Source of the DNA: Casuarina equisetifolia
Lineage: Eukaryota > Streptophyta > Magnoliopsida > Fagales > Casuarinaceae
Assembly (NCBI GenBank): GCA_028551475.1
Contig: CM052356.1
Span: forward strand, 23,091,884-23,155,883
Direction of reading: 5' to 3'
DNA: 64,000 bases
The notes under the pieces were generated by a model. That model saw only the letters and a program-made list of their open reading frames with translations, ran no database searches and was not told where the DNA came from. This document shows, one piece after another, positions 11,291 through 21,452 of this stretch. How positions within the stretch are numbered: the stretch's first letter is position 1; every line of letters begins with the position of its first letter. The position numbers and the translations under genes are program-made.

Positions 11291-13090
11291 TGCTTTAGGG
11301 TTGAGACAATTGATAAGTTTGTGAATAAGATCTTTCAGGAAAAAGCTTTCAAGGATCCACTTGAAGCATGCTTGGTTCACCCAAAGAATGAGGAAATTGA
11401 AAGTGAAGAGATATAGGAGTATGCCAATCTCATGGAGGCAAATCCACCATATTCACAACAAAAGGCAACAAAGTTTAAGGAGTTGGGACAACATATGACA
11501 AAACTTAAGCCATTAATTGAAGAGCCCCCAACTCTTGAACTCAAGCCCTTACCTTCCCATTTGAAATATGTTTATTTAGATGAAGTTTCTACTTTGCCAG
11601 TAATTATATCTTCTTTTTTGACAGAATCAATGGAAGAGAAATTACTTCAGGTGTTGAAAGAGCATAAAGGAGCAATTGGATGGAAAATAGCTGACATAAA
11701 GGGAATTAGTCCTTCACTTTGCATGCACAAGATTTTGATGGAAGAGTAGTACAAAGCTACTGTTCAACCTCAGAGGCGATTGAATCCAAAGATGCAAGAA
11801 GTGGTGAAGGTTGAGGTAATCAAGTTGCTTGATGCAGGGATCATTTATCCTATCTCAGATAGTCCCTGGGTAAGTCCTGTGCAAGTTGTGCCAAAGAAGG
11901 GAGGTATGACTGTTCAAAGAAATGATAATAATGAATTGATTCCAACTAGGACAGTTACTAGATGGCGTGTGTGTATAGATTATAAAAAACTGAATGATGC
12001 CACTAGAAATGATCATTTTCCTTTACCATTTATTGATCAAATGTTAGAAAGACTTGCAGGACATGAATTTTATTACTTTCTTAATGGGTATTCAGGGTAT
12101 AATCAAATTCACATTGCACTAGAAGATCAAGAGAAAACCACTTTCACTTGTCCTTATGGTACCTTTACTTTTAGAAGAATGCCCTTTGGTCTTTGTAATG
12201 CACCAGCCACTTTTCAGAGATGCATGATGGCCATTTTTTCTGATATGGTTAAAAAATTCATTGAGATTTTCATGGATGATTTTTCTGTATTTGGTTCATC
12301 ATTTGACATTTGTTTAGATAATTTAGCAAGGGTCTTACAAAGGTGTGAAGAGACTAACCTTGTTTTGAATTGGGAGAAGTGTCATTTTATGGTGCAGGAA
12401 GGAATAATGTTTGGGCATAAGATATCTAAAAAAGGATTAGAGGTTGATCGAGCTAAAGTGGAGGTCATTGCAAAACTGCCCCCACCAACATCAGTGAAAC
12501 TTGTTAGAGGCTTTTTGGGGCATGCAGGATTCTATAGGCGGTTTATAAAAGATTTTTCTAAAATTGCTAGACCCCTTTCAAGTTTGTTGGTTAAAGATGT
12601 GAAATATAACTTTTCTGATGAATGCTTGCAGGCTTTTAAAACTTTAAAGGAAAAGTTAATATCAGCACCAATCATGGCAGCACCAAAATGGGACTTACCT
12701 TTTGAGCTAATGTGTGATGCTAGTGATTTTGCAGTAGCAGCTGTTTTAGGACAACGGAAGAATGGAGTTTTTTAGACCATTTACTATGCTAGTCAAACCT
12801 TGTCAGGTGCACAATTGAATTATTCAACAACAGAAAAAAGAACTTTTGGCAGTAGTATTTGCTTTTGATAAATTTCGTTCTTATCTAATTGGTTCAAAAG
12901 TTATTGTTTATTCTGACCACTCTGCTCTTAAGCATCTACTTGAAAAGAAAGAATCAAAACCTAGGTTAATCAGGTGGATTCTATTGCTACAAGAGTTTGA
13001 TTTGGAGATCAAGGATAAGAAGGGGATCAAAAATCTAGTTGTAGATCATTTGTCCAGAATTCCCAATCTGAAGGAAGAAGATTACCCGAT
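11291..13090 (+). pseudogene. Element C reverse transcriptase and RNase H (broken)
   Basis: After a frameshift near 11290 the frame reads into RT. Landmarks are VVPKKGGMT, WRVCIDYKKLNDATRNDHFP, YNQIHIALEDQEKTTFTCP, FGLCNAPATFQRCM and the catalytic IFMDDFSVFG near 12268. RNase H follows with [43 protein letters not shown] and DHLSRI. There are stops at about 11417, 11747 and 12773. A one-base shift in an A-run near 12836 and another near 13088 break the frame. The family assignment is firm and the enzyme is inactive as read. Confidence 0.92.
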
Positions 13091-14422
13091 TTAGAAGAAT
13101 TTCCTAATGAAAATATTTTTGCACTCCAATCCATCCAAATTCCCTGGTATGCTGATTTTGTCAATTATTTAGTAAGTAATGTTCTTCCTCTTGAAATGTC
13201 ATATCAACAAAGAAAAAAATTCTTTTCTGACCTCAAACATTATTTTTGGGAAGAGCCTTTCTTGTTTAAAGTATGTGTAGACCAAGTTATAAGGAGATGT
13301 GTTCCTGAGGAAGAGATGGCTAGTATCCTACACCATTGTCATGCTAGAGAGGCTGGTGGTCATTTTGGTGCCACCAGAACTGCAGCTAAGGTTTTACAGT
13401 CTGGATTTTATTGGCCCACACTTTTTAGAGATGTATATTCATATGTAGTTGCATGTGATCAATGTCAAAGAATTGGGAATATTTCTAGGAAACATGAGAT
13501 GCCTCTAAACAATGTTATTGTGTGTGAGTTATTTGATGTCTGGGGTATTGATTTCATGGGACCTTTTCCACCTTCTTATGAAAATATGTCTATTTTGGTG
13601 GCTGTTGAGTATGTGTCTAAGTGGGTAGAAGTAGTAGCATTGCCTATAAATGATGCTAAGGTTGTGGTTAAATTCTTAAAGAAAAATATTTTTACCCGTT
13701 TTGGCACTCCTAGGGCAATCATAAGTGATAGAGGGACCCATTTTTGTAACAAACAATTTGAAGCACTTTTGGGTAAGTATGGGGTTACCCATAAGATTGC
13801 TACCCCTTATCACCCTCAAACTAGTGGTCAAGTTGAGATATCAAATAGGGAAATTAAGAGAATTTTGGAAAAAATTGTGAATGCCTCAAGCAAAGATTGG
13901 TCAATGAAACTTGATGATGCACTTTGGGCCTATAGAATAACATTCAAAACACCAATTGGAATGTCTCCTTTTAGGCTAGTATTTGGGAAGGCTTGTCATC
14001 TACCTGTAGAATTAGAGCATAAAGCATATTGGGCTTTGAAATTTTTGAACTTTGATATGCAGTCTGCAGGTGAAACTCGATTGTTGCAGCTGAATGAATT
14101 ACAAGAATTGCGAGATGAGGCCTATGAAAATGCCAAAATATACAAGGAGCGGACAACAAGATGGCATGACAAACACATATTAAGAAGAGAGTTTGTAGTT
14201 GGCTAGAAAATATTATTTTATAACTCTCGTCTTAAATTGTTTCCAGGTAAATTATGGTCTCGATGGTCTGGCCCTTTCATAGTCACTAAGGTATTCCCAT
14301 ATGGAGCAATAGAAGTTGCAAATGACACCCAAGGCACGTTTAAGGTGAATGGTCAGTGTTTGAAGCCCTACTTTGAGGGAGTCAATATGCAGAAGACTAC
14401 CATTGATCTTCTTCCTCCTTGA
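13091..14422 (+). pseudogene. Element C integrase (one internal stop)
   Basis: The HHCC zinc finger is [15 protein letters not shown] with CDQCQR near 13457. The catalytic triad is in [25 protein letters not shown] and [16 protein letters not shown]. Conserved Athila integrase text continues ([36 protein letters not shown]). A stop after FVVG at about 14204 is followed by the same frame to 14422. The enzyme would have inserted element DNA into the host genome. Confidence 0.9.
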
Positions 14423-16013
14423 GTAGCCCCATTGAAGATAGTTTGGCTGAAAACTATAAAGCAAGCGCTTCTTGGGAGGCAACCCAAGCATTTTGTTGGT
14501 TATTTTGCTAAAAGCTTGTCACCACCATCTCCTTAGAACTCTCTATGGCTATCACCTACAATCAGGGGAGTTTTCTCATTCCTATTTTACCTTTATTTTT
14601 GTATTATTTCTTTTTGCATTGAGGACAATGCTTCATTCAAGTTTGGGGGTGGGAAAATATATCTTTTCTTGCTAAATCTAATTGAATTTATTTTCTCATG
14701 TCATTATTGAATCCTTTGTTTTGAATTCTTAGCGATTCTTAGGAAGATGTAGATTCTGTTCAAACTTATAATTGTGATGTAAGTTAAGTGTGATTCTGAT
14801 TATGTTGATCCATTTATTAAACATTAAAAGTCCTTCATTTTTGAAATTGTATGTATTTCTGGAGAACATTCATGTGAAGTATGTGATTTTCTTAGATCTC
14901 ACCCGGATCTTAGAATTTGCTTGATTTCCTCTTGAGGCGAAATCCTAGGCTACATCTAATTTAGAAAATGATTTAGGCCATTCTTTGGATCGTTTGAGCC
15001 TTTCAAGCCAACCCTATTTATTTATCCCCAGTCACCCCGCTGAGCCTTGATTTATATCCATTTTTTTTATTTTAACACCCACATATATATACCTTTGAGC
15101 CTTTGACAAATTATCCTTTCGTCCCGCACCCTTGAACATATTGATTTTTAGGATATAAGTCTATTTGAGTGAAAGAGAAGTCGAGGGGAAGGATGTTATA
15201 TGGGAAGGATGTTGATTGCAATGATTATGTAGCATAATATGTTGCTTTTGTGAATGAAAAAAAAAAGAAGAAGAAGGAAATGCAACATCTGTCCAAGAAT
15301 GGAATTCTCTTATTGGTTATTGTCAAATTCAAGCTACTCAAGGTTCAGAAATTGGCTTTTGCATAGTAGTTGGATCTCATTAGCAAGATAAGATTATAAT
15401 GTTTACACTTCTAGTCCTACTACTTGCTTTATTATTGCAAGCATAATTGTGACTTTTGTGAGTGTTAAAAAAATCCAAGTGAAATCAAGTATTTTTAAGA
15501 AGAAAGGAATAAGAGAAGTGGTGATAGAAAGATCATTTGCGAAAAAAAAAATGACAAAAGCTCAAATTAGATCCTAGAAAGCAATGTGTTCATGGGTGAA
15601 TTAAGCTTAAATGACTTTCATCTTACCCCTAGCCCAACCTTACATTACAAGCTTATAAAGTCCTATTGATTCTTGGTTAGATGATTGGCCTACATTAGTG
15701 GAGAGAGGAATGAAAAGCAAACTTATGAGGTTTGGTTAAAGATTTTAAGAGATTGCATATTAATGTGGATCTATTTAGAGTGCACATAGTTGAAAAGATA
15801 AGGACTCACACTCACACATAAGCACATGGTCAACATAGTTAAGAGTCTATCTTGTCTTATGAAACAATTGTTGTGTTTAGATGAAAGCTATTTTTTTCTT
15901 TGAATTGTTAAGTTGAGCAATTTTGAGTGAATTTTAAGAAGGAGTTTTGTCCAAAATATATATTATCTCTTATTTTTGCTCGAGGACTAGCAAAATGTCA
16001 AGTTTGGGGGTCT
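14423..16013 (+). other. Element C 3' internal region, no coding frame
   Basis: This 1.6-kb stretch lies between integrase and the right LTR. Many Athila elements carry an env-like frame here, but none is visible. It holds the 14-base word TCAAGTTTGGGGGT twice, at 14637-14650 and at 15998-16011. The second copy is almost at the LTR and is the likely polypurine tract. The first may be an internal plus-strand priming site. Confidence 0.8.
15998..16013 (+). promoter_or_regulatory. Element C polypurine tract
   Basis: The G-rich run AGTTTGGGGG ends three bases before the right LTR start TGATAAC. Confidence 0.75.
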
Positions 16014-17332
16014 TGATAACTTTATTTTTATAGAGTTATTTTAGATATTTTAAGATATAAATAATACAAGTTTTATAAGATAATATTTAAGTTTTGATAT
16101 ATTTATGTAAATTTGTGTTATTTATGCAGCAAACCCTAAAAGAGTAAAAGAAATAAAGAAAAAAAAAGCTACAAGAAGGCAACGTGTACAAATCCAAAAG
16201 AATAAAAGAAAAGACCAAAAAAGTGAATTCTAAATTGAGTAGGACAAGGACACGTTGCCAAGGAGGAGGAAAAGATAGCATAAAAGGAACCGTAAAGAGG
16301 AGAAAACGTGAAGAGAAGGAGGCGCCGCACAGGAGAGAGAAAAAAAGAAAAAATGGGAGAAACTGTGTGTTGTCGCCGGAACCAAAGAAGGAAGAGAAAA
16401 AGTGAGAGAAGAAAGAGAAAATCAAGGAAGAAAAAGAGAAATAGAGGCGCGAAAGTTTCCTTATACTTCTTATCATTCTTGAATTGTAGAAATTCTGTAA
16501 AGAATTCTTAAAGAGAAGACAGTGTGGTGACAACTTTCTTATTTTTCTATTTAAGATGTTTTGCTTAATTTTCACTATTACTTTGGTTTGGTATTTCATT
16601 ATGTTCTAAACTTCTTTTGTTAGAGCGAAGATGTAGCCTAACTATGATGATGTGAATTTTATAAGTTTTTTATGTTTTGCGAGTTATATATTATTATGCT
16701 TAATGCTTTTAAGTGATTGGCCACCACTTGAATGATTTGACGTGCATATTAGAGACTAAAAAGTAATAATATGCAATTGCTTCTTATAATATATAACCAT
16801 GAATTAAATATGGATAGACATATACCATGTTATTTGTGTGGCTTTTGGTGATAAGATGATCAAAAGATTTATTGTAAACCAGGAATATTCACAGATCCTA
16901 ATGCATTTGGTTTGTTTCAATTCACATATAGAGATATAGTGAATTAATGAACTAAATAGGTTTACTTTACCTAGACATAGGATAGTAAATAAATTAGGAA
17001 ATTCTGCCATCACATAGATAATATCATTCTTGCAGGCATAAACTATAGAAATTCATATCTAGTAGTTATGGTGAAATCGGAAGCTCTAACATGTGTCTCA
17101 TCTTGATTTTTCTTACTTGGATCCATTTTTAATTAGTATTGAGTTTTCATTTTAGCAATTTTAAATTTTAATTCATCTTCAACAATATTTTGATTTGCTA
17201 GATAAATTTTAGGATTAATTCATCATTAGTACTTAATTAGTTTAGTATTTACCAATCTTCATGGGACGATACTTTTCTTATCATTATATTACTTGTTCAA
17301 CATGTTCACTTGCATCTAAATTTTACCGAACA
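16014..17332 (+). repeat. Element C 3' LTR
   Basis: This is the 1319-bp partner of 7628-8946, with the same TGATAAC start and GAACA end. It is followed by CTGAT. Confidence 0.95.
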
Positions 17333-17337
17333 CTGAT
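17333..17337. repeat. Target-site duplication CTGAT, right of element C
   Basis: This is the exact partner of 7623-7627. Confidence 0.93.
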
Positions 17338-18480
17338 GGAGTGGGTTGGACGAACAATTGGTTGCCATTTGGAACAAAGGAATTTTTGACTACCATTGGG
17401 GTTGATATAGGTTAATAGTGTGACATCTCCACCCTTTGAAGAACTTCTAAAGCGTATTAATGTTGTGACAAAAACAACTCACTGTCATTGTGATGTACTT
17501 GATGGCCGAAAATAAAATGAAGATACCTGAGGTCTTAAATTGTGAAGGCAACACTAAACTAGGCTCAAGGTGATTGCTTGAGTCTGTAAAGTGCTTAATG
17601 TAGAAAACACACGTGATTTAGGCAACATGGATTGGTGAAGTCGATGGTTCGCTCCATGTATATGGGCTTAACTAGTTATCCATTCAAAAACGAATTATTT
17701 CCATTATAGTGCATGATTTCCCATTAGCCAACCATTGCTAGAGTCAAGATAAGCTGAATTGTTTTTGGCTAAATCACCAGGCTAGAAGTGTTAAGGAAGT
17801 CGATGCCAACTTTGGTAGTGCCCTTTAGCCATAAGTTTGTCTCTTAGGTCATCTTAACAAGTTGTTTGGTGCAAGTCTTGGCTTAAACACCTTATTATCA
17901 ATTACATTCATGGTGGGAAGCTGGGGAATGAGAGACCTTGTGGAATCGTGATAAAGAGTTAACATCCCTATCTCCATGGCTGAGCGCCATCTTAGGTGTT
18001 CAAAAGCTAGTTTAGTGGATGTAGGGATGGCCAGATTAGAGGAATTGGTGTGGAAAGCGTATCGAGGGTTGGGTTTCCAAATTCCAGTTGTCCTCAGGTC
18101 ATCGTTTGGTGGGTTTGACTAGGTGTTTGAGAGGATTGAGAACACGTCTAAGGTGGCTGAAGCTTAGTAGAGGTGATATGAGAAGGAATATAAATAGAGC
18201 TTAGTAGGGAGTCTAGGTTAATTTTGGGATTGAGCGAGGAAGAAGAAAACACTTGAGACTCTGTGACTTCAATGGGGCTGCAAATTAATGGTGATGGGCT
18301 TTGTACATGTGTTGGCATAGAAGTAATGGGAGACTAAGTGACGGGCTAATTTTTTATTGATGTGTGAAATGAGTGGTTGCTCAAGTTTCGCGTCTTGTGA
18401 GGCGTGATGTGGCAGCAAGGAAGAACCTAGTTTAGCGGCAATTCTTGTTGAGGGTAGATCTTAGATCTTAGTTGACGAGG
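17338..18480 (-). pseudogene. Element A reverse transcriptase remnant (minus strand)
   Basis: The minus-strand reading, with stops and shifts, gives KPNPRYAFHTNSSNLA, LRWRSAME, TMNVIDNKVFKPRLAP, a SNSFLNG-like block, HVCFLH, YRLKQSP and finally PISTPMVVKNSF. This is the front half of a copia RT. It stops exactly where the fragment at 7001-7622 resumes, so element C cut one continuous gene. Confidence 0.82.
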
Positions 18481-20880
18481 GATTAGTTGTCCTTCTCTTT
18501 CTCTTTGGGGTCTAGTACACGATATTTCTTGTAACAAAAACCTGGACTTGGAGATTGTGTGAGGCTCGAAAGCCTGTTAGTCTTAAGATTTAGGTCCATA
18601 TCTATTCTTGATGAAGAGGTTTTTTGCCGAAAGGTGTATACATCTGTATAAAAAATGATGTGGCGAGAAATAAATAATTTTCTTGAGGTACACGCAAGCA
18701 TTTACAATCGTTGTGTTATGTAATGTATCCTACTAAAGGACATGCAATTGATTTTGTAGATAATTTATCAGTGGGAGTCCTACTAAGGCAAGAAAAACAT
18801 TTTGTGCCAAAGATTTGATTTTGAAGTCAAATTGATGCTCAACCATGGCTTTGAAGTCAACAAAGATTTGACAGAATTTGGATTTTTTTTCTTCAATCTA
18901 GCACATTTGTCAAACAAAATTGTAAAGTACAAAAGATTTTCACATGAGGTTACTCGTGAAGGTTCCCACAAATTATTGTGTACTTTTTCAAGATACATAG
19001 GATTTGTGTGATGAAGATGCAAAAGGTGGATGATGACTCTTGCTAGTCAAACCGATGATACATGACTTTAGTGTCTCGCTCTTTAGTCATATTAGACATT
19101 GATTATGAAGGAGTTTTAAAATTTGAAGGCAAGAGTGACCCAACCTTCATTACCACGTAGATTTATCATTTGATTGCTAGTGAACAGAGAAGTATTCTTG
19201 AATCCTTTCACTAGGTAGCATGTAGATTTCTCATTTTTTTATATCCTTTGAGGAGGGTCTATTGTGTGATCAAATCTTTTGCAAATTCTAGTAAAAAATA
19301 ACTAAACATGAATAATCATATGAGTTTTGAGATGGAAAACAAGTTTTGTTTAATGGCAAGAGCTATTGGAACTGACTTCAATTGTACTCCATTTTTTAGA
19401 TTAATAGTTCCAATGTGAGTGATTGGTAATTGTTGTCCATTACCAACGAAAATAAAGTTTGATCCTTAGTATTTTGAAGATGATGAGAGAGCACTGTTAA
19501 AATCAATTATATGTGAGGATGCTCCATAGTTTACTACCTAGGAAACTTTTTTTTTTTGAAATGATAATTTTTTTAAAAGACACTATTTTTTTTTTCTATC
19601 TATTAACCAGTTTTGGTTCATTTATGCGCATGCCAGTGATTACTTTGCGTATATCATTGGCTTGAAAAGTATGGTTGAACCTTTGCCAACATTCCAAAGT
19701 AATATGTTTTCTTTTCCACATATCTAAGAACTAACGAGTGGATGGGCAAAGAGTGTTAGAGACTTCACTAGAGATCTTATCATGAGTTGTTAGGTTGTTG
19801 AAGTTAGACTTAGGTGTAACATTTTGTCTTTTGCCTCTAGGGGCAGAAGGGGTGAAGCTATGACCTTGTGAAATGAAAGGTTGCGGTGGGCCGCAACCAT
19901 GAAAGTTTCCTCATCCTTCACATCCACCTCTTTGAGTAGAAAAGGCCATGTTGTTTTTAGTGGTAGGTAGAGTTGATTCGTGGTGTCTTTTGTGACGCGC
20001 TTCGTAAGCTTGAACCTGAGACATTGCAATGTTGAATTGAAAATATGAGGACAAAACATTACTATCTTGAACTATTCATAGCTTTGGCCCAAGCTCTTAA
20101 GCAGGCGCAAGGTTTTTCTAGAGTCGCAAAAAGGTTTTCCAATAGAATTAAATAGATTTAAAAGGAGTTTTAAACTCAAAAAGAAAGGTGGATAGTAATT
20201 TACCATGTTTTGAAGATTGTTAAATTGTAAGAGCATATTTGTGTGTAGAACAAGAGTTCCATGTTAGAAAATAAGACCATTGAGTTAACTTTTAGGTTAG
20301 ACTTTGGTTTCCTAATTTCATATTAGAGTTTAGGTTGAATTTACTTTAATTGACATGACTTTGAGCCCAATAATACTTAGTGTGTAGGAAAATGTGTGCA
20401 AGAGGAGAGTCTTGCATGAGAAAATAAGATCTTGAGATGAAGTTTAAATTAAAAAAGGATTGTCCAATCCTAGCTATATCAAACTCTAACTTTTGTCTTT
20501 TGTATGAAGTGGTTTGCTAATTCATCTCATATGTGAGTGTGAGTTTCTAGTTCAAAAATGTGTCTTAGATCTTTTAACATATTGCTAATAATCCATGATT
20601 TTATGAGAGCATTGCCTTGAGACCACGCTTCGTAATCTAGATTTGGCTTCTCCCTAGCTCCAATTGTAAGAGTTGCTCTTGGACAAGGGACTTCTCTTGT
20701 GATCAGAAAACAAATGATTTTTTTTTTTACCTCTTTCCTTTTCTCTTTCTTTCTAGAACAAATATTTTGTTTGGATCATCCAAAAAAAAGGTAATTTCCC
20801 TCCATGAGCTTTATGATCACAAACTCGCTCACGTTGACTGAACTGGAAAATGGATAAGGATTTTTGAGTGACATTGTAGA
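18481..20880 (-). pseudogene. Element A gag, protease and integrase remnant (minus strand)
   Basis: The minus-strand reading from the primer site leftwards gives degenerate gag, a zinc-knuckle-like CWQRFNHTF near 19680 and the post-protease block AIKQNLFSISKL near 19330. Integrase traces follow, ending in the tail KLFISRHIIFYTDVYTF near 18660. Stops and frameshifts are frequent. The order fits copia. Confidence 0.75.
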
Positions 20881-20895
20881 CTTGCTCTGATACTA
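20881..20895 (-). promoter_or_regulatory. Element A primer binding site
   Basis: On the minus strand this reads TAGTATCAGAGC, one base from the standard copia tRNA-iMet site. It marks the inner edge of the 5' LTR. Confidence 0.75.
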
Positions 20896-21447
20896 AGAAG
20901 AAAAACAACGGCTCGGAAAGATTAAGGGCTTAAACAAAAGAGCTTAATACGAGATAAAAAAAAAAAAAAAAAGTTAGCTTGTCGACTTGCTTTTTTTATA
21001 GTGCAAGCAGCCTAGTTCTTACATCCTAGACATTTCTTTACCTAGCCTAGAAATTTAGTTGTAGATCACGTTGGGTGGTTGACTTTGGGTGGTAGGCTTG
21101 ATCTTCATTGTAGACATTATGATCGCTAGTCTTTGTGAGCAGATGTTCGGCAAAGGAGGTTCCATATTTCCAAGCAGGATTGCAGGTATGAAGCGGTGCA
21201 GGTCCAATCTTGATACCGAGGTGGCTAAGATGAGCTGGCAGCATGAGCAAAGTTTGCGTATGCACGGGACGAGGTGCATGCAGTGTAATCTCTGGTTGAA
21301 CGTTATTCAGAGGACGTTCGACAGCTACTATTTCTGATAGTGTTGACCAGGGGAAGCAAAGCATGTTTTGCGTTTTACTTGTGCACTTGACGAATTCCAG
21401 TAGCTCGCTCACCGTTCTGATCATGCTCTAGACCGACTTCTCCAACA
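20893..21447 (-). repeat. Element A 5' LTR
   Basis: On the minus strand it starts TGTTGGAGAAG and ends next to the primer site. It aligns along its length with the split 3' LTR (974-1263 plus 6701-6991), with many substitutions. ACAAT follows at 21448-21452. The inner edge is accurate to a few bases only. Confidence 0.8.
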
Positions 21448-21452
21448 ACAAT
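21448..21452. repeat. Candidate target-site duplication ACAAT, right of element A
   Basis: This matches 969-973 and lies immediately outside the TG start of the A 5' LTR. Confidence 0.6.

Larger units (their letters stand above)
7628..17332 (+). mobile_element. Element C: Ty3/gypsy retrotransposon of the Athila type
   Basis: It is 9705 bp long, with two 1319-bp LTRs that begin TGATAAC and end GAACA, and a perfect CTGAT duplication. The primer site matches tRNA-Asp, a hallmark of the Athila group. Gag, protease, RT, RNase H and integrase follow in gypsy order. About ten in-frame stops and three frameshifts (near 11290, 12836 and 13088) inactivate the polyprotein. The LTRs differ at roughly two dozen of 1319 positions by eye, under 2 percent, so it is the youngest element here. 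No env-like frame is seen after integrase. It splits the RT region of element A. Confidence 0.95.
974..21447 (-). mobile_element. Element A: old Ty1/copia retrotransposon, minus strand, split by elements B and C
   Basis: Read on the minus strand from right to left it holds a 5' LTR (about 20893-21447), a tRNA-Met-type primer site, gag, protease, integrase, reverse transcriptase, RNase H (ending near 7040) and a 3' LTR. Copia motifs survive between many stops and frameshifts, including AIKQNLFSISKL, KLFISRHIIF, KPNPRYAF, ALQYIIVT and QQFADLFTEPLP. Element C splits the RT region at 7628-17332 and element B splits the 3' LTR at 1264-6695. ACAAT occurs just outside both ends (969-973 and 21448-21452) and is the likely target duplication. 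The length without the insertions is about 5327 bp, normal for copia. The two LTRs differ heavily, so it is the oldest member of the nest. Confidence 0.85.
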
